Positions 45,352-59,044 of a DNA stretch of 64,000 bases are shown one piece after another. The stretch lies in contig NC_089039.1 in assembly GCF_034140825.1 (NCBI RefSeq), positions 565,501-629,500 of the forward strand, read 5' to 3'. The position numbers were made by a program, and so were the translations under genes. Below the pieces are notes generated by a model. That model worked only from the letters and a program-made list of their open reading frames with translations. It searched no databases and was not told where the DNA came from. Source of the stretch: Oryza sativa Japonica Group. Lineage: Eukaryota; Streptophyta; Magnoliopsida; Poales; Poaceae. Position 1 is the first letter of the stretch; each line of letters opens with the position of its first letter.

Positions 45352-47942
45352 ATGCCTCGCGGTGGGTTCTCGGGGTCGATAAGCTCGCCCAGGATCGACG
45401 TCGCCATCGACATGGGGAACCCCTTCCTCAACCGCACCGTCGACGGCTTCCTCAAGATCGGCGCCGTAAGTAACCATCTTAATCTATCCCATTCCCCCTC
45501 TCTCCTCTTAATCACAAACTCCTAATCCTCCTAAATGCATTTCTTGTTTTGTTTTGCAGGTCGGGGCGTGCAAGGTCGCCGCCGAGGACACATTCGACTG
45601 CCTCCACAGAGGTGAGATATCGTCAGTCTTTCTACCCTTTCACCTCCTCTCCTTTCTTCCCCAACTCCGCCCTATCTTGCACAGTTGCATTATACTTCAC
45701 TATACAAAGTTTCTTTCTTTTTTTTTCACCTTTGGGGCTAGGGCTGCCTGAGCCTCACACCACCAAAATAAATTAAATTGCACGCATCCCAAAGTGGAGT
45801 ACTCTGGTGGAGTGGAGATTGGGAAATTGAAAGTGGCTTCCAATCTTTGGGTCAAAGGATTATATAATCGAATGAAGGCAACACATCTATGGCCAACAAG
45901 TCATGGCTTGTCGATTTATCCTCACCACCAGAGTACAATCTGTATCCATTCATTCACTTCACTGTCGGCTGAAAGGCATATTCCTTTTTTTTTTTTCTTT
46001 TTTGGGTTGATGGAGCTTGGCTCACTTGATATTGACAAATCAAATTCAGTTTGTCGATAACAAACAATTTAATAATTCTATTTTATCCAAGGCTCACTTG
46101 ATGGAGCAAGGCTTTTCTTATGTATCGGCATGGTACCTGCCTGGCACTATATAGTATATACTGCAAAAATATAGCACTAGCATGATGAATACATGACAAT
46201 AAAATGGGAGTATTTCCATATATACAATAAAATGTGACCGTGTCCTGTTTCTATATACATGTACACAGTGTAACATAAATTCATTCTGTTTCCTTTCCAG
46301 GGGATGTTTCAAAGCACAAGCTTGAGCATATGGTCAGTATTTCCATGGACTTCCTTATCTATAAAATTTTCATGGAGTCTGTTCAACATGGTTTTAAGAC
46401 CTGAACCCATGTTTTCAATTGATGAGTATTTTATACATGCAGCACACACATCTTTGCACCTATCTGAAAGTGAATCCAGTACAAATCCAAAATTAGTGCA
46501 CCACAATTTCCTGAATATTTTGAATAAATTGATATAGGGATGCCCTTGAATTACCCCACAAAATGGATAAAAGGCGCTATGCAAATCAGGATTTCTATCT
46601 TAGTATCAATCCAACATGTTGACATGTTTTCATCTTAAGAAATTCGATATGCAAAACCATCACCCTGCACCTCCATAGCGTAGTTGCACTGTAACTGTGG
46701 AATTCTTCTTAAAATGTAGTTGTTTCTTTAGTATTAAGGTTCCATCTATGGTTCACTAATATCCTATGATGAATGCTTTTGCAGCTGAAGAAAATGTGCA
46801 AGGAGGGTGCCTATTGGGGTACATTTTTGTTGACTTGCAAATGGATGAATGAATTGGCATATATGCATTTATTCATTTTTTTTCTTATGTCACCTTTTTG
46901 CCGGGTCGTTTTCTTATGTTACCTGAGAAACCATTTTTCTCTGACAATATGCAGGTACTGTTGCTGGGGTGTATGTGGGCATGGAGTACGGAGTGGAGAG
47001 GATTCGTGGTCGCCATGACTGGGTACTCCCTCCATTTCTTTTTATTTTTTACCATTGGTTATTTTTTAAACTCTAATGAATTCTGAAAACTATGCAACAT
47101 TATCATAGTATGTTGTGTCATAATATAACTATACAACTTTCACTCACCATAACTAATTGATGTAAAAGTTATTAATGGTCAAAGTTTGAATAGTACCAGC
47201 CAACATAACAAGTATTTTGAAATGAAGGTAGTATAGTAAATATCTATAATGGATCTCTCTCATTTTCTGTATTTGATTGAATCTTTAGTTATGTTGAAGG
47301 GAAAAATAAATATGCCTTACCTTGAAAAATATTGTCAACCCACTTCAAATTTGACCGGTCCTGTCACATATAAGTACTACTATTATTTTTTGACATTGAC
47401 AATGCCTAGGCTAAATATCACTTCGACCACCAATTTATATATTAATATATACCAAAAGCTCATAAGTTGTAGTAATAATCTATTCTTTTAGATGAATCCA
47501 GCCACATCATTTTCATGTGCCAAATATTCGTAAAGGTACTGCTAAACGAAGTTGCAATAGCTTAACTGCATAAATGAAACTCTTACTGGAGGAGAAAGCC
47601 TTATTAAGTTTCTTTTTGGGGGAGAATAGTACTAAACTTGGAGGAGTAAGCCTTAAACTGATTTTCCATGGATAGTTTGTTTTAGTCAATATTTAGATTT
47701 ATGAACTCCAGTGTTTATTACTCTGTACTGTATAATTTATGCTTGGTGCTATTATTTGATCTTGATTCATTATTTTCCGTTTCCTCCTGGGATTTTTGCA
47801 GAAGAATGCTATGATTGGAGGTGCTTTAAGTGGTGCTCTGATCTCTGCTGCCAGCAACAACCACAAAGACAAGATCATCAAGGACGCCATCACCGGAGGC
47901 GCTGTTGCAACAGCTGTCGAGTTCATCAACTACCTCACTTAG
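45352..47942 (+). CDS. OEP16: Outer envelope pore protein 16, chloroplastic
   Basis: Six exons join in frame to 146 residues: 45352-45465, 45560-45611, 46301-46332, 46785-46818, 46955-47022, 47802-47942. Landmarks: MGNPFLNRTVDGFLKIGA, EDTFDCLHR, LKKMCKEGAYWG, GVYVGMEYGVERIRG, KNAMIGGALSGALISAASNN and the end EFINYLT. This is close to Arabidopsis OEP16-1 along its full length. OEP16 forms a channel for amino acids and amines in the plastid outer envelope and belongs to the PRAT (Tim17/22-like) family; it has no cleavable transit peptide. Exons 3 and 4 are tiny (32 and 34 nt). The intron 5 donor sits at the very edge of a Stowaway MITE (47026-47231). Confidence 0.95.
47026..47231. mobile_element. 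Stowaway-type MITE forming the OEP16 intron 5 donor junction
   Basis: It starts CTCCCTCCATTTCTTT and ends AAATGAAGGTAG, with TA duplications at 47024-47025 and 47232-47233. The donor reads G/G-TA-CTCC: the T of the GT and the A at +3 are the target duplication, and everything from +4 is MITE. Confidence 0.82.
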
Positions 47943-50202
47943 TCATGTAACTGCGTTTTTGCAGTGGCTTTTGTTGGACAGCAAGAATAAGAGCTTCTTC
48001 ACTGAAGCCATGTTCAGTTTAATAAAATGTTACCTTGTTCATCCCTGCTTCGTTCCCTGCACTTGTGATCTCAGTACTTATTCTGAGTAATTATTCTCCT
48101 GATATTCGTGGCTTGCAGTCGTCAGTATGACCTTGTGATGATTTGTTTTAAGTTGAGAAAAGCCATATTTGCAAGTTGCAGCAACTGAGATTGAAGCTTG
48201 TATGCAATAATTACTTGATGATATTGGCGACTCATGACAGGAAAGTTGTCTAAATTTCCCCCCAAGTGGTGCCCTCACTAGAAAGAAGATGGTAATGATC
48301 AGGTGTCTTGGCTTGTTCTGGTGATTGGTGGTTGCATAATCTTGATTTTCATATCTCTATTTCTCCCTTATTTTCAAGATTTTTTCACCATAACCTTGAT
48401 TTGCTAGTTGAGCTTGGAAGCTTCCAGTTTCAGATGAAAATCACTTGTTTTTTTCCAAGGCCATTAATCCCCTTTTTTTCAGTTTCAGTTTCAGAGTAAT
48501 AATCTTATACTAGAGAGAAACTGAACCGACAAGAGATATTATTCGTCCTCGTCGGTTTACTGCAGTCCAGTACTGTTGGAAATAACTTTACCTTTTCACG
48601 TGATGCTCCAGTGCCAATAATTGATGTGCTACAGTAGTCAAATGTTTTTTTTTTCCTTGTAGTTCCAATGATATTCTCATTTTTTTCCCCTTGTTTCAGG
48701 TAACAAGAAGAAGTCGATTGTTCGTCCGTGAGCTGTCGTTTTCGTTATCTTTATTCACGAATTTGCTGCACCGATCAAACCTGATGGTATTTTGATTCGA
48801 GAGGTAACCGGCCAAATGGCAGCGATTTGTGAACAGGAAGCAATATCTCCATCGATTGATCGGTCATGTCCCTCCTCATATACCGCACAAGATACTCCCA
48901 ATTAAGAAAAGAGATGCTAATCAAGTCTCTCTGATGCTAAGAACACACAGCTAATCAATCACCATTAGATTCCAGACCAACAACAGTTTGTCAGCTGGTT
49001 ATAACTCGACACAACCATATAATCCCTCTGCTAAGAATAACATTTTGTTGCATCAGAAATACTGCAATTAGCAGGATTTGAACAAACCAGCAGACAACAT
49101 GTTTGTCAGCCGCGACGTTTCGTCAGTAAACTGTACTGTTGGACCTGACCTGACTGCAGGCTATTACTCTGAAATTGTTCTTCACTCAGGCCAGCACTAT
49201 CATTGCCATTGGGAATCAACTCTGCACAGTTAATCTGTTTCTTCTCCCTCCTTAAGAGTAGTAGTTTTATTGATCCTTTTGCGAGGAGAGAAAAAGGTCA
49301 CTGCTTTCATGATTAAGCTGATTGTGGAGATGTCTCTTTTTTCAACCATGGTGGTTAGTGTTATGCTTCGTTAAAGAGAAGGCTAGTAGTAGTTGTACGC
49401 TGCCGCCCACTGTCAGCTAGAGTCCAACACGGTCGAAAAGATCATCGAGCCACTGATGATTATACTTGCTATTTCTTTAAACTTCAGTATCTTTTCTGAT
49501 CAAGAGTAATTTCAGTTAGCTTTATCATGATCATTATTGTCGTAACGTTTTTAGCTCTGCAGCTAAAAGCATGCTAGTCGGTTTGGTTGAGGCTTTTTCT
49601 TTCTTAATGAAAAGCCGTGGGGCGGTAATTCCCTAGTGCGTCGAGTTCTTGTTTTTATTTCGGCCAACACTTTTATGCCGTGCGGAGGATTATCCCCTCG
49701 TTTATTCAAAAATCATCTGTATAGTTATGAAAAAAAAATCGAAAACAAAATGGACAACATTCATACAACATACATATACAAGTCCACAAAATTTTACTAA
49801 ACTCAACTCACACATCAAGAAATAAAAAGAAAAAAAAAATCCAACGTATGAACAATGCTGGTGATATTCACACTTAAAATTTGTCTTTCTTTCCCCTCTC
49901 AATTTGTAGGTCAGGTTTGAATTTATTTTTTTAGTAGATGCTTACCATACTCTAGACTATTAAAAAGATTTAGAATTCTTTTAAAACCATTTGTACTGAA
50001 TTTAAGAGAAAAATGTATCACGAGGGAATATCCTGGAGGGATTATAATTCATCTCCTTATTATTTAGCACTTTTTTTTATCTACAGAGTTGAAAGGACAT
50101 GGCATCACAATTACTTTCATCTTTCATGCTCAGCCTCAGACGTCTAATTGGCTAGTATACTAGCTTGTTAGGTGCAAAGTCAAGCAAGAGAATTTCAACT
50201 GT
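47943..50202. other. Long spacer after OEP16
   Basis: 47943-48110 is probably the OEP16 3'UTR (AATAAA-like phrase at 48020). The rest is AT-rich, with no frame, RNA gene or element ends that I can support. Confidence 0.45.
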
Positions 50203-50510
50203 GGCGGTGTTTAATTCTCTTTAAACTTCTAAAAATTCCGTCACATCAAATGTTTAAATGTGGACAAAAAAAAAATAATTGCACAGTTTGTATGTAAATT
50301 GCGAAACGAATCTTGTGAGTCTAATTACGCCATGATTTGACAATGTTGTGCTACAGTAAACATGTGCTAATGATGTATTAATTAGATTTAATAGATTCAT
50401 CTCGCAGTTTATATGTGGAATCTATATATTTTGTTATTAATCTATATTTAATACTTAATACTTTTGTCCGTGTATGTAAAAAAATTTTGACCAAACAACT
50501 GAACACGGCC
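50203..50510. mobile_element. 308-bp MITE, Tourist- or hAT-like
   Basis: It starts GGCGGTGTTTAATTCTC and ends CAACTGAACACGGCC (imperfect inverted ends), with TGT on each side as a possible 3-bp duplication. It carries phrases common to this cereal MITE group (TTGCGAAACGAATCTT, TTAATTAGATTTAATAGATT). It ends about 390 bp before the MT2B ATG. Confidence 0.65.
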
Positions 50511-50764
50511 TGTATATGTAACCAAAGAAAGATCAAAGGAGAGGAGGTAGCTACTCCTACAAAGAAAGAAGAAACGATGAGATTTGATTGCCTACTACTC
50601 CAGCTAGCTAGTATACAGTACTCATACGTGTCTATCCATATTCCTGCTCCCAATGCAAAAATGCAATGGCGAGATTGCAAGGTTGTGTGGGTGGTGGACC
50701 CTGGATCGATCACCTCCATTCTTTCTCCGCATCTCGCCACAGTACGCTTCGCTGCTCTCCCGCC

Positions 50765-50772
50765 TATATATA
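50765..50772 (+). promoter_or_regulatory. TATA box of MT2B
   Basis: CCTATATATACC lies 126-133 bp upstream of the ATG in an otherwise pyrimidine-rich context. Transcription would start near 50800. Confidence 0.75.
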
Positions 50773-50897
50773 CCACCTCCTCCTCGATCATCAGTTCATC
50801 AGCAACCAAAGCAAGAAGCAATTCTTGAGCTCAATCAGCAACAACATCTATCTCCTTCTTGCTTAGTTAAGTCCTTCGCCCTCCCAAGAAGAAGAAG

Positions 50898-51376
50898 ATG
50901 TCTTGCTGCGGCGGCAACTGCGGCTGCGGCAGCGGCTGCCAGTGCGGCGGCGGCTGCGGCGGGTAATTAACTAACTAACTAACCAACTGCTAATTAATTC
51001 ACTCAAGAAACCATTGTGACACGCACAGATCGATAACTGATCAATATTAACATTAATATGCATGGATGCAGATGCAAGATGTTCCCTGATGTGGAGGCCA
51101 CAGCCACCACCAAGACCTTCGTCCTCGCTGCTCCATCCAACAAGGCGTAAGTTTCATCATTAATGCTAATTAATTGATCTGTCATTCCTGTGTGTGTTCA
51201 TCATTAGTGTTAATTAATTGATTGATCTGCCATTCCGAAACAAAATTGTGCTGGATTACAGGAGCTCTGGAGGAATGGAGATGGCGGTGGAGAGCGGCGA
51301 GAACGGCGGCTGCGGCTGCAACACCTGCAAGTGTGGCACCAGCTGCAGCGGCTGCTCCTGCTGCTCCTGCAACTGA
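50898..51376 (+). CDS. MT2B: Type 2 metallothionein
   Basis: Three exons (50898-50962, 51072-51146, 51262-51376) join in frame to 84 residues. The N-terminal cysteine cluster begins [11 protein letters not shown] (CC, CxC, CxxC patterns), a Cys-free spacer follows (about residues 26-62: [11 protein letters not shown]), and the C-terminal cluster ends [10 protein letters not shown]. This is the standard plant type 2 layout. The protein binds Cu and Zn through thiolates and scavenges reactive oxygen; it is cytosolic. The symbol follows my memory of rice MT2b on chromosome 5. A strong TATA box lies upstream. Confidence 0.95.
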
Positions 51377-51789
51377 ATCTATCGTCGTCGTCGCCCGGCT
51401 GCATGAGGATTTATCGTATGGATGCTGCTACTGTCGATCAGAGCTTTGATCGAGGCCTTAATTTGCTTGCATTAGTACCCAGCTTATATGTAGGCAGGCC
51501 TTGCCTTTTGCTCTGACGCCTAAATAAAACCGTCGTCGTCGTTGTCAGTGTGTGCGTGTGTCGATCAATGTTGGATGGATCCCTAGCTAGCTTGGATGGA
51601 TCATCTATCATCATGGTGATCTCATCATGTACTCCTGCTCCATCTCCTCATGCGTGCCAGGCTTCTTAATATAATCTACCTCTGCTTTCATCCCATTTCT
51701 CTTACTGCTTACTGCCCTTGTTTAATTTCCCTTTGGTTCTAATTACCACGAGGAAATTGTTGTTTTTTCACTAATGAAAACTCTGCAAA

Positions 51790-52330
51790 GTTAAACTGAC
51801 CACAAACTAGTTAACACAGAGACTGCATCAGCTGAAAGACCTGAAAATTCAGGAACGGTAAGTCGGTAACTCTTATAACTAATGTCCAAACTGACAAGAA
51901 AACGGTCATGTTTTTTCACTGTTGAAAACTCTGCAGAGTAAACTGTCCAGAAACTAAAACAGAGTACCGCATGCATCAGCTGAAAGAAATACCTGAAAAA
52001 TTAAAGCAGAAAACGTCACCATGTTAACTACTCCAAACTGATCATGTGTCTGATCATCGTGTGCAAAGAAATCTAATACTAGCTCCTTGGCTGTGTAATG
52101 TCTGAAATCTTTTCAGCACCAGGATGCAGGGACACTGAAATCAAAGCAGAGAAACTATCTAAAAATCATAACAATGGCTGCATGCCTGCATCAGCTGAAA
52201 GAACAGAAAAAAAACAGGAACAGTAGCTGAAAAGAAATTAATCATGTCTGCTAGGCTGTGCAGTGTCTGAAATCTTTCCACTACCAGGATTTCAGCAACA
52301 CTGAAATCAAAGCAGAGAAAATTACAAAAT
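51790..52330. repeat. Diverged imperfect repeats downstream of MT2B
   Basis: The phrase GCATCAGCTGAAAGA recurs near 51826, 51975 and 52188. TGTCTGAAATCTTT with CACTGAAATCAAAGCAGAG recurs near 52098-52150 and 52265-52318. Two overlapping repeat periods (about 150 and 170 bp). No coding content. Confidence 0.7.
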
Positions 52331-53670
52331 ACTGATACTGTATCACTGTAATAACAAAGCAAGGGCCATGACTACAACAATAGTAGTGTGATTGTGAGTA
52401 CAGTGTGGTCACTGGTCAGGCAGGCTACACAGACAAAGGACTCAAGGACATGGGCCCGGCCTGCACTACTACTCTAGCTGAATGAGACGTCTCCATCTCA
52501 CAGAACCGGCCCAGCCCATCACATGCATGCTATAGTGCTATACTGCACACTCAATGATTAGAAAAGATCTTGCTACTTTGTACTATGCCTCTAATATTTA
52601 CATATGAAATAAAGCTGGTAAAGTAGAATAATTTTCACAGAAGATACTGCGGACTTGCTCCACCCCTTCTGGTTTGGGTGATCAAAGAATCTTGTTTTGT
52701 TATTTGTAACATCATATTAATATATTATCACTGATATATACTAGAGAGTAGAGATTAGGTTGAATTTGTGCCATTCAAACTGTTAAAAAGAAGGTGAATA
52801 TGTTCTATAAGTTTTAAGGAGGCAGAAAACAAAATTGTAGTTGTTAATTCTGTCACGGTTAACATGTTAAAAATTTTGAGCAATTGTCATTTGAGACAAG
52901 ACGATCTTTGAATTGGAGATGTGCCTGCAGGAAGAACAGACAAAAGGGAAAAAAAAGTTAAGGAAGAGACAGGTGATGCTCATCCAGTCTAATCATGTCT
53001 ACTAAGAATCATGTCCAGGGAACAGATGAGCTAGCATCAAGTTCTCCCAAGCACCTCTCTTCCACCCAAGAGGCCAAGACAATTATGCAGATTAACTTAC
53101 ACACTTCATCTCTCATCTCAGAAAACAAATTTAATCAGACGCTTGAACCTAGTGAAACAAAAGATATTGCCTAGTTGCAAGGAAACATGAAGTCCCACAT
53201 CTTTTCACTTATGATTATACTTATTAGCCAAAATTTGAATTTTCGACCATAAATTTAGAGTTGATTTTGGGGTTTTTTCATCAAAGTTTATTTTTCAGCC
53301 TTTGCTTTTAGATCGCTAAGAATACGTATATAAAAGTTTTATTCACAAACTACTTTTCATTTGCAAATATGCCATTTCAGTTATTCCCCCGAATAAGTGA
53401 AACGATAGGTCCGGAAAATTTCTGAAAACAAAACAAAGTCCAAGGAAAATCCTGCTACTCATCATATAATCTTTTAGATAATGGATTAAACCGGTCTCTA
53501 CATCCAAACGAATGTACACAGCCAAGCTACTCATCATATACAATCCATTGATCCTCTCTTCCAGACAGAAGTTTTATTTTATTATTTTTTTTAACAAATA
53601 TAAAACTAATGCATTATAAGTCCCACTGGCCAAAAGCGTAACATTACGAGGTTAAGTGTTAGACTTGGTC
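52331..53670. other. AT-rich spacer
   Basis: No gene can be supported. 53220-53380 resembles one arm of a common rice inverted-repeat MITE (AAATTTAGAGTTGATTTTGG). Nothing else is recognised. Confidence 0.4.
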
Positions 53671-54035
53671 ATACACATACAACTCGACCCAGTTAGAGCC
53701 TAGAGATGATTTCATGAATATTAACAATTATACACTTGCGTGTAATATCAAATTATGTAAAACTAATGTATGGCTCATGGATCAAGATCAAAGAAGAACA
53801 TCAGGAAATTCAGCTACTAAGATTCACATATGCCTGAAAAAATACACCAACACCAAATCGGGTATGACTTGCAAGAAACAACCAGTAACTTTGTAGTATG
53901 CATCCTCCACAAGATGAATAAAATAACCACACATAAAAATTAAATCCTATTTATGAAAGTATTAAGATCGATCTACGAGTCTTTAGTCCAACTTGATGAA
54001 TAGGAAATTAACAATATTGCAACTAGCGATATAAT
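53671..54035. repeat. Long direct repeat, left copy
   Basis: It matches 56401-56785 in the same orientation through AGATGATTTCATGAAT, GGGTATGACTTGCAAGAAAC and ATCCTATTTATGAAAG, with small gaps. The two copies bracket the Helitron. No TG...CA ends or other LTR features are seen. Confidence 0.8.
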
Positions 54036-55362
54036 TTAATCTATTGAGCAACTGAAAAAAAAAATTAAGGGGGCTATGAGTTTGGAGTGTTATACTGTTA
54101 TGTTCTGAATTGGACATTGCACGTTGTACTCTTTTCTATTTCCATGTGGTTTGTTTTGTTCAGTTTTACATATGGATATGTCATAGGGTGGAACTTCACC
54201 CCCCCTAATTTTTTAGCGGTTCTTTTCAAAAATTGTGGGGAGAGGACTGGATCTAAGAATAATTAATAGAGTGAATAAATGTATGCTTCTTGCTGTTCTA
54301 TGCTGGCAATGATGGCTAAACTGAGAAATGGCATGGTTTCCAGAGATGATATAAATTGCTTTTGACCCCCATTAACTATGATGTTTTGGATAACATTTGT
54401 TATGCTATAGTGGAAAATACTACCAAAACCCGAACCCGCTGAAGCTAGGCTATCTATCTATTAAATTATTAAAGTGATAGAAAAATGAGCCTCCACGTTC
54501 ACTCTCATAGCTTAGAAATTCTCATATTAATCAGAGAAAAAAACAGAGCCCACATATAAATACAATTTAGAAATAGCTAAAATTCGGAATTAAAAAATAA
54601 GGGATATTGGAATAGGAGACTAGAGTCCATGCCGGTATACAATTTAGAACTACTGGAGTTTGGAATTAAAAAAAGAATATTGAAGAAGAGTATAGAGTCC
54701 ATATAGAAATACAATTTATAAATAACTGAAATTCAGAATTTAAAAATAAAGAATATTAGAAGAAGAGTATAGAGTCCATATATAGAAATAAAATTAAGAA
54801 ATAATAGAAGTTCATAATTAAAAAAATAAATATTAGAAGAAGAGTATAAAGACAATATAGGAATTTAGAATTAACTAAAATTCGGAATTAAAACAATAGA
54901 ATTAAAAGTAGAGTTTAGAGTCCATATAGAAATACAATTTACAAATAACTAAAATTGGAAATAAAAAAAATATGGGAATAAGAGTCCAGAATCCTTATAG
55001 GGATACAGTTTAGAACTAACTGAATTCAAAATTAGAAAATAAAGAATATTGAAAAATGAGTTTAGAGTCCACATAGAAATACATTAGAAATAAGAAAATT
55101 TCAGAATTAAAATAAATAATATTGGAAGAAGAACCTAGAGTCTATATAGAAATACAATTTACAAATAATGAAAATTCAAAATTAAAAAAATAAGGAATAT
55201 TTGCGAGTCAAGAGTCCATATAGGAACAATTTAAAAATAACTAAAATTTAATATTAAAATAATTAATAATTATCACGTATATACAATACAATATGAATAT
55301 TATACATTAGTAGTTTGGTAAAGTTAGTACAAAATTTAAAATTATATTGTCATTTTAATAAT

Positions 55363-55940
<578 letters not shown>

Positions 55941-56030
<90 letters not shown>
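55941..56030. repeat. (TA)n tract, right flank of Micron copy B
   Basis: About 45 TA units, then Helitron sequence resumes at 56031 (GCTATTATATG). Confidence 0.95.
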
Positions 56031-56032
<2 letters not shown>

Positions 56033-56400
56033 TATTATATGAGAGAAAATATAATAATGTTAGCCATGCAATCTGTGCAGACTACCATGCTAGTTAGAGA
56101 TGATGGTGGCATCCCTGCATGAAGCCATGGACAAGCTTAGACCCTCATGTACATGGGCTGGATGATTGATCTCCTTTTGACACGTGGCCCGGGGAGTTTG
56201 GCCCATGTTCTGGTAGGGGAGGTAATGAGGATTATTCTTTAGAACAATTCAGATTATATTAACTGTTAGGTGCTTTACTTATGTTATTTTGTTATGTTAA
56301 GCTGGTAATCCCAACAGAAAATCATGGGTACCTATGTCGCTTTTCTATAAAAGCTGGGTCATTCGGCCTTTGGTCTAGGAGAAAAAAGAAGAGTGGGTTG

Positions 56401-56785
56401 TTATACACATACAACTCCACCCTAGCTAGAAATGATTTCATGAATAATTAACAATTATGTACTTGTGTGCAATATTAAATTAAAGAAAACTAATGAATGT
56501 GTCATAGATGATGGATCAAGATCAATAACGTACGTACCTTGGCTATTAAGATTCACCGATGCCTACCAAAGAAAAAAAATCACCAAATATATGCCAAATC
56601 GGGTATGACTTGCAAGAAACAACCAGTAACAATGTGATATACATCCTCCCACTTGATGTATAAAATATATAAAATAACCACACGCAGAAACTAAATCCTA
56701 TTTATGAAAGCACTAGGATATACGATTCTCCAATCCAACTCAACATCATAGGAAAGTATATTACAACTAGCAATTTATATAGATG
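56401..56785. repeat. Long direct repeat, right copy
   Basis: Second copy of 53671-54035, about 2.73 kb away and 308 bp right of the Helitron end. It has small insertions relative to the left copy. Confidence 0.8.
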
Positions 56786-57454
56786 ATGCATGTTACAGAC
56801 TAAGATCCATAGGATATTCGTCGTCTTCTCACCCATGATGCTTTCAACTCATAGTACATATATTTCATTCATTGTACACAGCTGCACATATAAATATAAA
56901 ACTAAATGCACATTGTATAAGGAAAAACCACTTGCTATGTAGTATTTTATGTGTGCAAGTAGCAACCAATATACAACTCCAACCTGGGGGTTGCATTGAC
57001 TTGGATCCATCTCCCATCCAATTGATCACCCCAGGCTGCTTAATTAATTTGTTTAGTGTGTTCACTGTTACTACTGGTCAATATATTGATTAATCTGTGT
57101 AAGTTAAGCCTTCTCTTACTTTGCAGGTTGTCTTTGATTGGCTATACTCTAATCTTAGTCTTGAACCTTCCATTAATTGATTATAAAGTCAGATGTGTTT
57201 ACTCTAGATGATGATGATGCATGCATGCCTTGCAAATGTCGGCATGGCGTAGCAGCAAGGCAATCTTAAATAAAGTGTGTATATACATTACATTCTTGTA
57301 ACCTTTCTATCATATCCTATCTTACTATAAAATTAATCCCAACTAATTTTTGAAACTTAACACGTAAGTATATCACATTATCACCCACCAACAATTATTA
57401 TCAAGAGTATTTTAAATCACATAAAAGTGTGCCACATCAAATACTACGTACATA
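56786..57454. other. AT-rich spacer
   Basis: Nothing coding or repetitive recognised. Confidence 0.4.
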
Positions 57455-57537
57455 CATCAATACTTAATTATCTTTTACTTAGTATATGCATGTTTGATCG
57501 TGAAGTGTTGGAATTTACCTTTCATTGTCTACAAACG
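57455..57537. repeat. Tandem unit 1 (about 80 bp), left of the retroposed insertion
   Basis: It runs from CATCAATACTT to TCTACAAACG and contains GAAGTGTTGGAATTTACC. The next unit begins at 57538 and is cut by the insertion after 7 bases. Confidence 0.85.
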
Positions 57538-57544
57538 CATCAAT

Positions 57545-59037
57545 CGCTCCAGGGCGATGCGGGCGGCGAAACCTCACCGTCGCCTCCTCACTCTCCTCCT
57601 CTCCCCCACCTCGCTGCCGCCTGAGCAGCCGCCGGCAAAGCCGGGCGGCTGCGAAGACGGCGGTGGCGGGCCGGGGCTCCCTTCTCCCTCACTCCCGGTC
57701 AGCCGATTGGGACGCCGACGACACCAGAGAGCGAGAGCGCGGCCCCGGCGACGACGGCCAAATCCGGCGCCGTTGGGTTTGGATCCGGCCCCTTGGCCGG
57801 ATCTTGGCTGGGACGCGCGGGTCGGCGACGGCGTGGCGCGTGGGCCGCGCGGAGGCGGCGGAGGGCACGGAGGCGGCGGCCGCGGCAGCGGCGTGGGAGG
57901 CGCCCGTGCGAAGGTGGTGGGGCAGAGGTCCGCGGCTCCGGCGACGGGCAGGCGCCAGATCCGGTCGCCCCGCTTGGCCGGGGTGACCGGCGATGGGCTC
58001 GGTCGATGCCGGCGCCGCTCCACGGACCTGGCAGGGGGGTGGCTGGTGGCGGCGATGGTGGCGGATGTGGCGGCGACGAAGTTGGCGACGAAGGCGGCGG
58101 ACTGCGGCGCGTGCCGCGACGCCAGCCCTCGTCAAGAACCTCGCCGCCACGAGGGAGGCGCGTCTCCCGTCAATTGTATGCCGTGCCCGTGACGCCTTCC
58201 TCCATGGCGCCGGCGACCCGCACTGCGCGCTGCACCTTCAGGTCTGCGCCACCCGGCCGGTCTGGACGGCTGGCAGCTGGCGACGATGGCGGCTGGACGG
58301 GGGTGGTGGTGGCGGTGGCGATGGCGATGGTGGCTGGCGGTGGCGGCTGGCGACGGTGGTGGCTGTGGCGCTGGCGGTGGCGGCTGTCGACGGTGGTGCA
58401 AGGCCATCATCCGGGGCTGACGGTGCGTTGTCGTCGGCAGCGGCATGTGGAGGCGGGGAAGGAGGAGTTCGGGTGCGGGCGCGCTGTCGAGAACTGTGGG
58501 CGGTGGCCTTGGCCGAATTTCTGAAGGGACAATGTTGTTGACCGACAAAGATCCTTCTTGTGTGGATTGGTGGTGTGGTTTTGGACAGGGAATCGCGGGC
58601 GAAAGCCTTGTCGAGCCGTTTGGCCGGCTAACGACGGCGACGCCGTTTGGCGTCGTTCCCCTCCTTGGAGGCGTCGTTTTAGATTACCCCTCTCCTTTCC
58701 TAACCATATTTTCCGGGTGAAAACCTTGCTTCGTTCCGAACGAGCGGTGGCGGCGATCCACATCTCATCCTCCTTGGGGGCACCGCTTTGGAGAAACCTC
58801 TTCGTGCAAGGATTGTCTAAGGGTCTATGTATTGGCTTCGAACTTCAGTCTTAGGCTTTGACGAGGCATTCTAGCTCCACATTTTGTTTTGCTTTTCTTA
58901 GTTTGGGTCCTCTCTTTTCCTGTTTAGTGTGTTCAACTTGTCTTGAACTACACTCTCTTCTGGAGTGGAACTTTGTAATAATTGGCTGTAGCTCTTTTTG
59001 AGCAAAGACCGAGATATTATATTCCATTATCTAGAAA
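57545..59037 (+). mobile_element. Retroposed 1.5-kb insertion with 14-bp target duplication (LINE-type machinery)
   Basis: ACAAACGCATCAAT occurs at 57531-57544 and 59038-59051, exactly at the two borders. A perfect 14-bp duplication without terminal repeats fits target-primed reverse transcription. The left two-thirds (to about 58530) is very GC-rich with GGC/GGT runs and open frames that I cannot assign. The right end reads TTTGTAATAATTGGCTGTAG, GAGCAAAGACC and CATTATCTAGAAA, like 3' tails I recall from grass LINE-type elements. It is probably a truncated or non-autonomous LINE, or a retroposed transcript. Confidence 0.65.
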
Positions 59038-59044
59038 ACAAACG

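Noticed and set aside
57494-58541. Long GC-rich frames of up to 243 codons in the retroposed segment
   Set aside because: Several frames are open at once on both strands because of GGC/GGT runs. None shows a recognisable domain, so no gene is called.
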